A DNA stretch of 64,000 nt from Tropicimonas sediminicola (GTDB lineage Bacteria > Pseudomonadota > Alphaproteobacteria > Rhodobacterales > Rhodobacteraceae). Shown here in pieces: positions 7,730 to 16,900 of this stretch. Position numbers and translations under genes: made by a program. Below the pieces are notes generated by a model, which had not been told where the DNA came from, did not search any database, and saw only the letters and a program-made list of their open reading frames with translations. Numbering within the stretch: position 1 is the stretch's first letter; each line of letters begins with the position of its first letter. The stretch is from assembly GCF_900188335.1 (NCBI RefSeq), contig NZ_FZOY01000007.1, forward strand, positions 234,898-298,897. Reading direction: 5' to 3'.

Positions 7730-9115
7730 ATGGCCCAGAAAAAGCTCTATGCCGGCGCCAAGCTGAACGAGATCCGGTCCAAGCTGGGACTGACGCAGAA
7801 GGTCTTTGCCGCCAAGCTGGGCGTCTCGCTTCCCTACCTCAACCAGATGGAGAACAACCACCGGCCGATCTCCACCTCGGTGGTGCTGGCTCTGGCGCAG
7901 GAGTTCGGGCTCGACGTGACCGAACTCAGCTCGGGCGATACCGAGAGGCTGGTCAGCGATATGCGCGAGGCCTTGGCCGACCCGATCTTCTCCGGCACGC
8001 CGCCACTGGCGGACCTGCGCCTCGTCGCCTCGAACGCCCCCGCGCTGACCCGCGCCTTCCTGGAGCTTCACAGCGCCTATCGACGGACCCAGGAACGGCT
8101 GATCTCGCTCGACGCCGCCCTCGGCCAGGACAGCGCCCGCATGGCCCGCACCCCCTGGGAGGAAGTGCGGGACTTCTTTCATTACATCGACAACTACATC
8201 GACGCGGTGGACCGCGCCGCGGAGCATTTCGCCGGGGACGACCCGATGGCCGCCGCCCGCGCCGCGCTCGACGACCGCGGCATCGGCATCCGGGTCGGCG
8301 AGGCAGCCAGCCTTCGCGCCTACAACGCCGATGCGCGGGTCCTGAACCTTTCCGCCCGCGCCAGCCCGGCGACGCAGAACTTCCAGCTACTGCACCAGGT
8401 CGCGCTGCTGACCCAGAACGACCTGCTGGAAGCGACGCTGGATCTCGCCCGCTTCCAGACCGAGGAGGCGCGCGCCATCGCCAAGATCGGCATGGCCAAC
8501 TACTTCGCCGGCGCGGCGCTGCTGCCCTATGGCCGGTTCCGCGCCGCCGCCCGCGAGACGCGGCATGACCTCGAGCGGCTGGCCCTGCGCTTCGGGGCCT
8601 CGATCGAGCAGGTGGCGCACCGGCTCTCGACGCTCCAGCGTGGCGGCGACAAGGGCGTGCCGTTCTTCTTCGTGCGGGTGGATCAGGCGGGCACGATCAC
8701 CAAGCGGCACTCGGCCGCGCGGATGCAGTTCGCCCGCTTCGGCGGCGCCTGCCCGCTGTGGAACGTGCACCGCGCCTTCGAGACGCCGGGCCACTTCCTG
8801 CGCCAACTTGCCGAAACGCCCGACGGCGAGCGATACATCCTGCTGGCGCGCGATGTGTCCAAGTCCGGCGGCGCCTGGGGCGAGCCCGACCGGCGCTTCG
8901 CCATCGCGCTCGGCTGCGACGTGGGGTTCGCGCCGGAACTGGTCTATGCCGACGGGCTCGACACCGGAAATCCGTCCGCCTTCGAGCCCATCGGGACGTC
9001 GTGCCGGATCTGCGAAAGGCGCAACTGCCACCAGCGATCGCTTCCGCCGCTGGAACACAGCCTCCGTGTCACGCCCGACCGGCGCGGCACCTTGCCTTAC
9101 GAGATCGGCGAATAG
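7730..9115 (+). CDS. pccR: short-chain fatty acyl-CoA regulator (ScfR family), PccR
   Basis: This 461-residue regulator has an N-terminal XRE-type helix-turn-helix (about 8-65, with LGLTQKVFAAKLGVSLPYLNQ). A central IrrE/ImmA-like region (about 150-250) and a C-terminal domain ending in a cysteine cluster (CRICERRNC) follow. This layout defines the ScfR group, whose R. sphaeroides member PccR senses a propionyl-CoA-linked signal and activates pccB. The ATG at 7730 is chosen; a TTG five codons earlier lies inside the operator. TTTGCAAA palindromes upstream imply autoregulation. The assignment to propionyl-CoA rests on neighbouring pccB. Confidence 0.9.
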   Translation: MAQKKLYAGAKLNEIRSKLGLTQKVFAAKLGVSLPYLNQMENNHRPISTSVVLALAQEFGLDVTELSSGDTERLVSDMREALADPIFSGTPPLADLRLVASNAPALTRAFLELHSAYRRTQERLISLDAALGQDSARMARTPWEEVRDFFHYIDNYIDAVDRAAEHFAGDDPMAAARAALDDRGIGIRVGEAASLRAYNADARVLNLSARASPATQNFQLLHQVALLTQNDLLEATLDLARFQTEEARAIAKIGMANYFAGAALLPYGRFRAAARETRHDLERLALRFGASIEQVAHRLSTLQRGGDKGVPFFFVRVDQAGTITKRHSAARMQFARFGGACPLWNVHRAFETPGHFLRQLAETPDGERYILLARDVSKSGGAWGEPDRRFAIALGCDVGFAPELVYADGLDTGNPSAFEPIGTSCRICERRNCHQRSLPPLEHSLRVTPDRRGTLPYEIGE

Positions 9116-9138
9116 GGCGGCTTACCGCCCGGGCCGGC

Positions 9139-9378
9139 TCACGCCTCCGCCAGCCTTCGGTTGATTTCGTCCTTCAGAAACGCGCGGCGCTTCTTCAACT
9201 GGTGCTCCGCCAGTTCTTCCATAGGCTTCACATAGGTGTCGGCCTCGTGGACGCGCTGGTTGAGCTTCATGTATTCCGCGGCCATCTCGGCAAACTCGGG
9301 ATCTTCGCTCACGAGTTTGCCGATCAGGGCGATCTGCGACGGAAATTCCTCCGAAAGCTCATGGGGGACGTGGGACAT
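9139..9378 (-). CDS. YdcH-like (DUF465) small protein
   Basis: This 79-residue, charged, helical protein has the DUF465/YdcH pattern: an N-terminal FPSQIALIGKL segment, a central LNQRVHEAD and a C-terminal LKKRRAFLKDEI. These proteins form short helical hairpins or coiled coils. Their role is unresolved. It lies alone, convergent with pccR, with about 20 bases between the two stops. Confidence 0.85.
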   Translation of the reverse strand: MSHVPHELSEEFPSQIALIGKLVSEDPEFAEMAAEYMKLNQRVHEADTYVKPMEELAEHQLKKRRAFLKDEINRRLAEA

Positions 9379-9527
9379 GGCGTCTCTCCTCTCTTCTTAT
9401 TCGAACAATTCTTGACGCCGCGACTCGGACGGCGTCGTTGACCTGCGTCAAACGCTGTCGAATTCGCCGGATGTGACGGGGAGCCGCCGTTACAGGCGGC
9501 CGATCTACATCCTAGACTGGCCGCGTC

Positions 9528-10706
9528 ATGGAGACCGCCGTCACCTTCATCACCCTCGGCGCGCTGTTTCTCGCGGGCCTGCTCGCCGACCAGATCGGGC
9601 GGCGCACACGGCTGCCCCGGGTCAGCCTCCTGCTCGGCTGCGGCATCCTGGTCGGGAGCGGCGGGCTGGACCTGCTGCCGGACGAGGTCAAGGCGCTCTA
9701 CGAGCCGCTCTCGATCATCGCGCTCACGATGGTAGCCTTCCTGCTCGGCGGCGCGCTGACGCTGGGAAACATCCGGGAGCACGGCACCGTCATCATCGCG
9801 ATCTCCCTGACGGTCGTGGTGGCGACACTCCTCGTGGTCGGCGCCGGCCTCTGGCTGATCGGCGTCCCGGCCGGCCTGGCGTTCGTGCTGGCTGCGGTTG
9901 CCACCGCCACCGATCCCGCCGCGACCAACGACGCGCTCGACCAGTCGGGGGAAACCGGCGGATTTGCCGCCACCCTGCGCGGCATCGTGGCGATCGACGA
10001 CGCCTGGGGCCTGATCGCCTTCAGCCTCGTGATGGTGGCGGTTGTTCAAGGCACCGGCGCTACCGAGACGGGGATGGTCTCGGGCGCGCTCCGCGAGATC
10101 GCGGGTTCGGTTGCGCTCGGCCTGGCCGTCGGCCTGCCCGCCGCCGCGCTGACGGGCCGGCTCAAGCCGGGCGAGCCCTCGCAATCCGAGGCGCTGGCCA
10201 TCGTCTTCCTGACCGCGGGGATCGCGATCCGCTTCGAGCTGTCCTACCTGATCGCCGGGATGACGGCGGGCGCGATCATCGTGAACGCCGCCCGGCACCA
10301 CGAGCGTGCCTTCCACGAGATCGAGGGGTTCGAATGGCCGTTCCTCGTGCTGTTCTTCATCCTCGCGGGGGCCACGCTCGACCTCGGCGCGCTCTGGCAG
10401 ATCGGAACGCTCGGGCTGGCCTACGTCGCCCTGCGCGTCGCGGCTCGGCTCGCCGGAGGCTGGGTCGGGGCCTGGCTGGCCGGCGCCCCGAGGGAGCAGC
10501 GGCCGCTGATGGGTCTGTCGCTGCTGCCGCAGGCCGGCGTGGCGGTCGGCATGGCGCTGGTAGCCGCCGAGGCCTTCCCGGAATGGGGCGAGACCCTCAC
10601 CGTCCTGGCCGTCGGCACCACCGTCGTCTTCGAGCTCGCAGGACCACCGGCAACGCTCTGGGCCGCGCGCCGCGCAAACGCGCCAAAAGGCCCCACCGAC
10701 ACGTGA
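9528..10706 (+). CDS. cation:proton antiporter (CPA family)
   Basis: This 392-residue polytopic protein has about 11-12 membrane helices. The ATATDPAATNDAL stretch (about 125-137) and VAIDDAWG (about 154-161) match the transport core of CPA-type Na+/H+ or K+/H+ antiporters, including the acidic pair in the ion site. It lacks a C-terminal TrkA-N/RCK domain. The exchanged cation cannot be stated. No operon partner is seen, and lysC follows after 96 bases. Confidence 0.85.
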   Translation: METAVTFITLGALFLAGLLADQIGRRTRLPRVSLLLGCGILVGSGGLDLLPDEVKALYEPLSIIALTMVAFLLGGALTLGNIREHGTVIIAISLTVVVATLLVVGAGLWLIGVPAGLAFVLAAVATATDPAATNDALDQSGETGGFAATLRGIVAIDDAWGLIAFSLVMVAVVQGTGATETGMVSGALREIAGSVALGLAVGLPAAALTGRLKPGEPSQSEALAIVFLTAGIAIRFELSYLIAGMTAGAIIVNAARHHERAFHEIEGFEWPFLVLFFILAGATLDLGALWQIGTLGLAYVALRVAARLAGGWVGAWLAGAPREQRPLMGLSLLPQAGVAVGMALVAAEAFPEWGETLTVLAVGTTVVFELAGPPATLWAARRANAPKGPTDT

Positions 10707-10759
10707 CCGTTCGCCCCTGCCCGCGTCCACGGCTACCCTTGCGTCTGCTGCGCCCTTCC

Positions 10760-10794
10760 CCTATCCCCGCTCGCGGACAACACGAAGGGATAGG
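10760..10794 (+). promoter_or_regulatory. inverted repeat in the lysC leader
   Basis: CCTATCCC (10760-10767) and GGGATAGG (10787-10794) can form an 8-bp stem with a 19-nt loop, ending 8 bases before the lysC ATG. In mRNA it would pair the purine-rich segment where a ribosome site would sit. A control role is speculative. Confidence 0.35.
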
Positions 10795-10802
10795 CGGGCA
10801 CC

Positions 10803-12041
10803 ATGCCGCTTCTGGTGATGAAATTCGGCGGCACCTCGGTCGCCACACTGGACCGGATCCGGCGCGCGGCGAAGCGTGTCGGCCGCGAGGTCGCGAATGG
10901 ATACGACGTCATCGTGATCGTCTCGGCCATGGCCGGCAAGACCAACGAGCTCGTGGGATGGGTCGAGGAGACCTCGCCGCTGTTCGACGCGCGCGAATAC
11001 GACGCCGTCGTCAGCTCGGGCGAGAACGTGACCGCCGGCCTGATGGCCCTGACGCTCCAGGAAATGGACATCCCCGCCCGCTCCTGGCAGGGCTGGCAGG
11101 TGCCGCTCAAGACGACGAGCGCCCACGCCTCCGCCCGTATCGAATCGATCCCGACCGACAACATGAACGCCAAGTTCGCCGAAGGCATGAAGGTCGCGGT
11201 GGTCGCCGGCTTCCAGGGCATCTCGCCCGAGGGGCGGATCACCACGCTCGGCCGCGGCGGCTCCGACACCACCGCCGTCGCCTTCGCCGCCGCTTTCGGC
11301 GCGGAGCGCTGCGACATCTACACCGACGTGGACGGCGTCTACACGACCGACCCGCGGATCAGCACCAAGGCCCGCAAGCTCGACAAGATCGCCTTCGAGG
11401 AGATGCTGGAGCTCGCCAGCCTGGGCGCCAAGGTTCTGCAGACCCGCTCGGTCGAACTCGCAATGCGCTACAAGGTGCCGCTGCGGGTCCTGTCGAGCTT
11501 CGAGGAATATGACCCCACAGCAGGCACGCTGGTCTGCGACGAGGAGGAAATCATGGAAAGCAATGTCGTCTCGGGCGTGGCCTACAGCCGCGACGAAGCC
11601 AAGGTCACGCTGCTGTCGGTCGCCGACCGTCCGGGCGTGGCCGCCGCGATCTTCGGGGCTCTCTCCGAGGCCGGCGTGAACGTGGACATGATCATCCAGA
11701 ACATCTCGGAGGAGGGTCGCACCGACATGACCTTCTCCTGCCCGACCAACCAGACGACCCGCGCCGACCGCGCCGTCCAGGAAGCCCGCGAGAAGGGGCT
11801 GATCAACTTCCACGGGCTGGAAGTGGACAGCGATGTGTGCAAGGTTTCGGTCGTCGGCATCGGGATGCGCAGCCATACCGGCGTCGCAGCGCAAATGTTC
11901 GAGGCACTTTCCTCGGAAGGTATTAATATCAAGGTCATTACAACATCGGAGATCAAGATCTCCGTCCTGATCGACCGGAAATATCTGGAACTGGCGGTTC
12001 AGGCGCTCCATGATGCCTTCGGGTTGGAGAAAGCGGGCTAA
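10803..12041 (+). CDS. lysC: aspartate kinase, two ACT domains
   Basis: This 412-residue enzyme phosphorylates aspartate, the first step toward lysine, threonine and methionine. The kinase domain (about 1-245) starts MPLLVMKFGGTSV and has the nucleotide and Asp-binding motif GRGGSDTTAVAFAAAFGAE. Two tandem ACT domains (about 265-410) fit feedback-inhibited monofunctional LysC. An in-frame ATG at 11553, preceded by AGGAGG five bases away, could direct synthesis of a separate ACT-only beta chain, as in Bacillus and Corynebacterium enzymes. ptsP follows after 33 bases and may be co-transcribed. Confidence 0.97.
   Translation: MPLLVMKFGGTSVATLDRIRRAAKRVGREVANGYDVIVIVSAMAGKTNELVGWVEETSPLFDAREYDAVVSSGENVTAGLMALTLQEMDIPARSWQGWQVPLKTTSAHASARIESIPTDNMNAKFAEGMKVAVVAGFQGISPEGRITTLGRGGSDTTAVAFAAAFGAERCDIYTDVDGVYTTDPRISTKARKLDKIAFEEMLELASLGAKVLQTRSVELAMRYKVPLRVLSSFEEYDPTAGTLVCDEEEIMESNVVSGVAYSRDEAKVTLLSVADRPGVAAAIFGALSEAGVNVDMIIQNISEEGRTDMTFSCPTNQTTRADRAVQEAREKGLINFHGLEVDSDVCKVSVVGIGMRSHTGVAAQMFEALSSEGINIKVITTSEIKISVLIDRKYLELAVQALHDAFGLEKAG
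11542..11555 (+). promoter_or_regulatory. internal Shine-Dalgarno and ATG inside lysC
   Basis: AGGAGG (11542-11547) lies five bases before the in-frame ATG at 11553. Initiation here would give a 162-residue protein holding just the ACT regulatory domains. The motif also encodes a run of acidic residues, so it may be chance. Confidence 0.4.
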
Positions 12042-12074
12042 CGCCGCCCCGCCACCCGCAGGGGATAGGGACTG

Positions 12075-14315
12075 GTGAGCGACAGGCAGACTTCAAGCAG
12101 GCGGCTGCTGGGCCGGCTGAAGCAGGCTCTTGCGGAGCCGGCCGAGGGCCAGGAACGTCTCGACCGCATCACCCGGCTGATCGCGGAGGAGATGCACACT
12201 CCGGTCTGCTCGATCTACCTGTTCCGGGACGAGGAAACGCTGGAACTCTGCGCGACCGAGGGCCTGAAGGCCGAGGCCGTGCACAAGACCCGGATGCGGA
12301 TGGGCGAGGGCCTCGTCGGCCGCGTCGCTGCCTCGACCAAGCCGATCAACACCGGCAACGCGCCCTCCGAGGCCGGCTTCCGCTACATGCCGGAGACCGG
12401 CGAGGAGATCTATTCGGCCTTCCTCGGCGTGCCGATCCAGCGGCTGGGCGAGAAGCTCGGCGTGCTCGTCGTCCAGTCCAAGGAACAGAAGGCCTATGTC
12501 GACGACGAGGTCTATGCGCTCGAGGTCGTGGCCATGGTGCTGGCCGAGATGACCGAGCTTGGCGCCTTCATCGGCGAAGGCGCGGCCATGGCGGCGCCGC
12601 ACCAGCACCCGGTGATGGTGCGCGGCAACGTCGGCCAGGAAGGCGCGGCGATGGGGCAGGTTTTCCTGCACGAACCGCGCGTCGTGGTGACCAACCCCTT
12701 TGCCGACGATGCGGAGGCCGAACTCAGCCGCCTCCAGCAGGCCGTGGACAAGCTGCGGATCTCGGTCGACGAGATGCTGACCGGCGCCGACGACGCCGAC
12801 AAGGATCAGCGCGACGTGCTGGAAGCCTATCGCATGTTCGCCAATTCCAAGGGCTGGATGCGGCGCATGGAGGCCGACATCAACCGCGGCCTGTCGGCCG
12901 AGGCCGCCGTCGAGAAGGAACAGACCGCCGCGCGGGTCCGGATGCAGCAGGTGCCGGACCCCTATCTGCGGGAACGGCTGCACGACCTCGACGACCTCAG
13001 CAACCGGCTCCTGCGCCTGCTAACCGGCCAGGGGACCGACAGCGGCGTCGAGATGCCCGAGGACCCGGTGCTGGTGGCGCGCAACATCGGCCCCGGCGAG
13101 CTGCTGGCCTATGGCCGCGGGCTCAAGGCGATCGTGCTGGAGGAAGGCTCGGTCGGCAGCCATGCCGCCATCGTCGCGCGGGCCCTTGCGATCCCGCTGG
13201 TCATCAACGCCGAACGGATCACCACCGAGGCGCTGAACGGCGATCGCGTGCTGGTCGATGGCGACCAGGGCATCGTCCACCTGCGCCCGGAGGAATCCGT
13301 CACCGCCGCCTTCCGCGACAAGATGGCGATGATGACCAAGGCGCAGGAGCGCTACGCCTCGATCCGCCGCGTTCCGGCCACCACGGTCTACGGCCCGACG
13401 ATCCGGCTGGACATGAACGCGGGCCTGATGGCCGACCTCCCCTCTCTGCGCTCGTCCGGCGCCGAGGGGGTGGGCCTGTTCCGCACCGAACTCCAGTTCC
13501 TCGTCCGCAGCAAGCTTCCGAGCCGGGGCGAGCTGGCCGCGCTCTACAGCCGCGTGCTGGACGCCGCCGAGGGCAAGCGCGTGGTGTTCCGCACCCTCGA
13601 CATCGGCTCGGACAAGGTGCTGCCCTACATGAAACCGCAAGACGAGCCTAACCCGGCGCTCGGCTGGCGTGCGATCCGGGTCGGGCTCGACAAGCCCGGG
13701 GTCATGCGGATGCAGCTTCAGGCGCTGATCCGCGGCGCCGCGGGCCGGCCGCTGACCATCATGTTCCCCTTCGTGGCGCAGTTCGAGGAATTCCTCGCCG
13801 CCCGCCGCGCGCTGCTCGCGGAGATGGAGAGGGAGGACAGGCTCGGCCATGTCCTGCCCCAGAAGCTCGAGATCGGCGCCATGCTCGAGACCCCGAGCCT
13901 TGCCTTCGCGCCGAAACAGTTCTTCGAGGAGGCCGATTTCGTCTCGGTCGGCGGCAACGATCTCAAACAGTTCTTCTTCGCCGCCGACAGGGAGAACGAA
14001 CGCGTCCGCCGCCGCTACGACACGCTCAACGTCTCCTTCCTGACCTTCCTCGAATGGATCGTCATGCGCTGCCGGGAGACCAAGACGCCGCTGAGCTTCT
14101 GCGGCGAGGATGCCGGCCGGCCGGTCGAGGCATTGTGCTTTGCCGCCATGGGGTTCCGGGCGCTGTCGATGCGGCCGGCGTCCATCGGGCCGGTCAAGCA
14201 TCTGCTGCGCCGGTCCAACCTGGCGGAGGTGCGCGAGATCATCGACGAGGCGCGCGCCACCGGCATGCAATCGGTGCGGCCCGCGGTGATGGACTGGCTT
14301 CGCCAGCAGGGGTGA
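12075..14315 (+). CDS. ptsP: PTS(Ntr) enzyme I, phosphoenolpyruvate-protein phosphotransferase
   Basis: This 746-residue EI-Ntr takes phosphate from PEP to NPr in the nitrogen-related phosphotransfer system. The order is an N-terminal GAF domain (about 15-165), then an EI N-domain with the phosphorylated His of SVGSHAAIVARALAIP (about H363), and a C-terminal PEP-binding barrel with FRTEL, DIGSDKVLPY and an active-site Cys in SFCGEDAGRP. Length matches PtsP rather than the shorter sugar EI. The GTG start at 12075 is close after lysC. GAF domains in PtsP are linked to glutamine sensing in other bacteria. Confidence 0.95.
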   Translation: MSDRQTSSRRLLGRLKQALAEPAEGQERLDRITRLIAEEMHTPVCSIYLFRDEETLELCATEGLKAEAVHKTRMRMGEGLVGRVAASTKPINTGNAPSEAGFRYMPETGEEIYSAFLGVPIQRLGEKLGVLVVQSKEQKAYVDDEVYALEVVAMVLAEMTELGAFIGEGAAMAAPHQHPVMVRGNVGQEGAAMGQVFLHEPRVVVTNPFADDAEAELSRLQQAVDKLRISVDEMLTGADDADKDQRDVLEAYRMFANSKGWMRRMEADINRGLSAEAAVEKEQTAARVRMQQVPDPYLRERLHDLDDLSNRLLRLLTGQGTDSGVEMPEDPVLVARNIGPGELLAYGRGLKAIVLEEGSVGSHAAIVARALAIPLVINAERITTEALNGDRVLVDGDQGIVHLRPEESVTAAFRDKMAMMTKAQERYASIRRVPATTVYGPTIRLDMNAGLMADLPSLRSSGAEGVGLFRTELQFLVRSKLPSRGELAALYSRVLDAAEGKRVVFRTLDIGSDKVLPYMKPQDEPNPALGWRAIRVGLDKPGVMRMQLQALIRGAAGRPLTIMFPFVAQFEEFLAARRALLAEMEREDRLGHVLPQKLEIGAMLETPSLAFAPKQFFEEADFVSVGGNDLKQFFFAADRENERVRRRYDTLNVSFLTFLEWIVMRCRETKTPLSFCGEDAGRPVEALCFAAMGFRALSMRPASIGPVKHLLRRSNLAEVREIIDEARATGMQSVRPAVMDWLRQQG

Positions 14316-14542
14316 CCGGGAAATCCGGCCCTGCCCGCGGCGCCTCGACTCAAACCTATCTAAAAAGCCAGTACCTCAACCCGCCCCGCACGGTTGAGAT
14401 CGATCGCATCCCGCTCTAGTTTCCGCGCAGGAGCAGGATGCGCCGGACCGTCCGACCACCGGACACCGGCCCCTCATCCCCAGCCTGGTCCGAATAAAAA
14501 GAAGAACCGCGTCTGAAGCCATTTCGGACGTAGGGACGGACA

Positions 14543-14890
14543 TTGGCCGAGAGGAACGGGGCGAGCATCCCCGAACATGACATTCAGATGACGAACGTGC
14601 TTGAGATCGAGATCCCGAGGAGCCGCAGCGAAACGGCGCGCCAGGTCCTGGAGCGTATCGCCTGGCGCGGCTACATCCCGCCCGAAGCGGGCCAGGACAG
14701 CACGGTCTGCTGGCACCTGCCCGCAGACCAGATCGACCTCATCCGCTCGGTCCTGCGCCGCAATCGCCGGCTCGCGGGGGAGTCCCCTGTACAATGGGGC
14801 TCGATCGATCGGGTCTGCGAAACCATCGAGGCCGAGTCCCGACGCACCGGCACCCGGCCGCACTACGGCTACGACAGCTTCAAGCCCTGA
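14543..14890 (+). CDS. hypothetical protein
   Basis: This is a 115-residue protein if read from the TTG at 14543, which has a weak GGAC-type ribosome site. An ATG at 14588 would shorten it by 15 residues. It is charged and soluble-looking, with no signal peptide. I recognise no domain. The last 22 bases overlap the end of the convergent GNAT gene, which is unusual but possible. A 227-base gap after ptsP precedes it. Confidence 0.5.
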   Translation: MAERNGASIPEHDIQMTNVLEIEIPRSRSETARQVLERIAWRGYIPPEAGQDSTVCWHLPADQIDLIRSVLRRNRRLAGESPVQWGSIDRVCETIEAESRRTGTRPHYGYDSFKP

Positions 14891-15402
14891 TGGGACGGCG
14901 GCGTGCTGGCGCCCGCGACCCGCAGCACCTGGCCACTGATCCCGTTCCAGTCGCCGACGCCCAGCACCCTGTCCGGGTTGGTGGGCGGCGGCATCTCCAC
15001 ACCGTCGAGCCGGGTGAATCCGAACCGCCCGTAATAGGGCGCGTCTCCCACCAGCATCAGCCGCTCCCAGCCGATATGGTGCGCGCGGTCGATCACTTCG
15101 CGGATCAGCATCCCGCCGAGCCCTTCGCCCTGGTGCGTCGGGTGCACCGCGACCGGCCCGATCAGCGCCACCGGCCGCCCGGCAACGCGCACCGGCCAGA
15201 CCCGGATCGCACCGGCCAGGATGCCGTTCTCGCGCGCCAGCAGGCAAAGCTGTGACACCGGGGCGACACCGTCGCGCAGGCGATAGGAGGAGAGGGCCTC
15301 CCGCCCCGGAGCGAAACACAGGTCGAAGAGCGCTTCGACCTCCCACCAGTCCGCGGCCTGCTCCTGTGTAAGGTTCACCTCTTGCACAGTCCTGCCCATC
15401 AT
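14869..15402 (-). CDS. GNAT family N-acetyltransferase
   Basis: This 177-residue protein has the GNAT fold. Motif A is present as HPTHQGEGLGGMLI, the pyrophosphate-binding loop for acetyl-CoA, preceded by the beta-strand ALIGPVAV. The C-terminal PYYGRFGFTRLDGVEM matches YhbS-type predicted acetyltransferases. The acceptor is unknown. It is divergent from the flavin reductase gene, with 57 bases between starts. Confidence 0.85.
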   Translation of the reverse strand: MMGRTVQEVNLTQEQAADWWEVEALFDLCFAPGREALSSYRLRDGVAPVSQLCLLARENGILAGAIRVWPVRVAGRPVALIGPVAVHPTHQGEGLGGMLIREVIDRAHHIGWERLMLVGDAPYYGRFGFTRLDGVEMPPPTNPDRVLGVGDWNGISGQVLRVAGASTPPSHQGLKLS

Positions 15403-15459
15403 TCATGCTGGAAACGGTACCGGAGCAGCGTTAGACCACTCGCAGAGGAGACTCCAGAC

Positions 15460-16065
15460 ATGTTCTACCGCCCCGAGGACGGCCACGGCCTGCCGCACAA
15501 CCCTTTCAGTGCCATCGTTTCCCCGCGCCCGATCGCGTGGATCTCGACACGCGGGGCGGACGGGTCGGAAAACCTGGCGCCCTACTCCTTTTTCAATGCC
15601 GTGGCCTACGTGCCGCCGCAGGTGATGTTCGCGACCACCGGCAAGAAACACGACCGGGAGGGGACGAAGGACACGCTCGCCAACATCCGCGACACCGGGG
15701 TCTTTGCGGTGAACATCGTGGAATACGCGCAGCGGGAGATCATGAACCTCACCTCCGGCCCCTGGGACAAGGACGTGGACGAAGCCGAGATGGCAGGCAT
15801 CGAGCGCGCGGAGTGCGAGACCATCCCCTGCTCCCGCGTCGCCAACGCTCCGGCCACGCTGGAATGCCGTCTGACCCAGATCGTCGAGCTTGGCGGAAGC
15901 AACAACCTCGCCGCCTTTGGCGAGGTGACCGGCATTCACCTGCGCGACGATTGCCTGCGCGACGGAATCTTCGACGTGACGCGCTACCAGCCCCTCGCCC
16001 GCCTCGGGTATCGCGACTTCACCCACGTCGCCGAGGTTTTCACGATGAAGCGCCCGGGCGAGTGA
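15460..16065 (+). CDS. flavin reductase-like protein (FMN-binding split barrel)
   Basis: This 201-residue protein starts at the ATG at 15460 with AGAGGAG nine bases upstream; the longer frame is not supported. The flavin_reduct pattern is clear (NPFSAIVSPRPIAWIST, APYSFFNAVAYVPP, NIRDTGVFAVNIV). Members reduce FMN with NAD(P)H or bind flavin for partner monooxygenases. No partner lies next to it, so the physiological role is open. Confidence 0.88.
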   Translation: MFYRPEDGHGLPHNPFSAIVSPRPIAWISTRGADGSENLAPYSFFNAVAYVPPQVMFATTGKKHDREGTKDTLANIRDTGVFAVNIVEYAQREIMNLTSGPWDKDVDEAEMAGIERAECETIPCSRVANAPATLECRLTQIVELGGSNNLAAFGEVTGIHLRDDCLRDGIFDVTRYQPLARLGYRDFTHVAEVFTMKRPGE

Positions 16066-16075
16066 CGCCGGCCGG

Positions 16076-16807
16076 TCAGGTTCCGGCCGGAGATGCCGGG
16101 CGGTTGGCCCGCATCACGCCGTAGCGCACCGTCGGGCTGAGCACAATCAGCAGGATGCCGATGGAGAACAGGCACCAGACGGCCGGCATTTCGCGCGGAT
16201 CGCTGGTGGTGAGCATGGCCAGCACCGGCCCGGCCAGCGCGTGCAACAGCACGAAGCGCCAGGCGCCGTAGAACAGCGGAAACAGAAAGACCGCCACGAG
16301 ATAGGCAGGAAACTGGACCTCGAACCCGGGAACGAACGCCAGCGGCTGGACCTGCGTGGTCAGCGGCAGCTCCCACCCGATATGCCACTCGCCCGACACC
16401 AGGCAGAGGCGCGTGCCGCACATGACGTCGACGCCCGGCCTGCAATTCCCGAGCGCCTCCAAGGGCAACAGCCGACCAAGCATCAGGAGCGTTGCGCCCC
16501 CCTGCCGCGACGAAGATCCACCGCTTCAGCCGGCGCGGGACAGGCTGCGGTGCGATCTGCATCGCGAAGGCGTTCAGCACCAGTGGCTGGAAGGCGAAAT
16601 GCAGGTAGGAGAGAAGCGTCAGCCCCGGTTCGTCGGCAGCCCGCATTGATCCACGACCGTCTAGCCGGTGGCCTGAAGGGCTTCGATCACCGTGAAATAG
16701 GCCAGCGTGCCCCAGATCGCGAGAGGCTCGTTGCGGCTCCAGGCCAGGGTCGCGGCGGCACTGCCAACCACGACCATGGCCACCGATGCCGACGTGTTCC
16801 AGCACAT
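16076..16807 (-). pseudogene. decayed DUF5765-like membrane protein gene
   Basis: A continuous protein can be read only by switching frames. From ATG 16807 the frame gives MCWNTSASVAMVVVGSAAAT up to residue 48, then an in-frame TAG (16661-16663), then a frame change at the CCCC run at 16623-16626. A second change is needed at the C6 run at 16497-16502, after which the C-terminal third (to 16076) reads cleanly. The restored product is a multi-helix membrane protein like DUF5765 proteins of Rhodobacteraceae, from memory. One nonsense plus two homopolymer shifts suggest real decay, though the shifts alone could be sequencing errors. Confidence 0.7.
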
Positions 16808-16869
16808 CGCGGCCTCCGGGATCTTCCTGGCGGACCAGCCTAGCCTTGCAATGGCCTCGCCGTGAAGAA

Positions 16870-16893
16870 GGCAGGAGCCGAACGGCTCCTGCC
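16870..16893 (-). terminator. terminator of the SulP gene
   Basis: GGCAGGAGCC (16870-16879) and GGCTCCTGCC (16884-16893) form a perfect 10-bp stem with a 4-nt loop. On the minus strand a TTCTTC tail follows. It lies 7 bases beyond the SulP stop. Confidence 0.8.
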
Positions 16894-16900
16894 CTTCACC

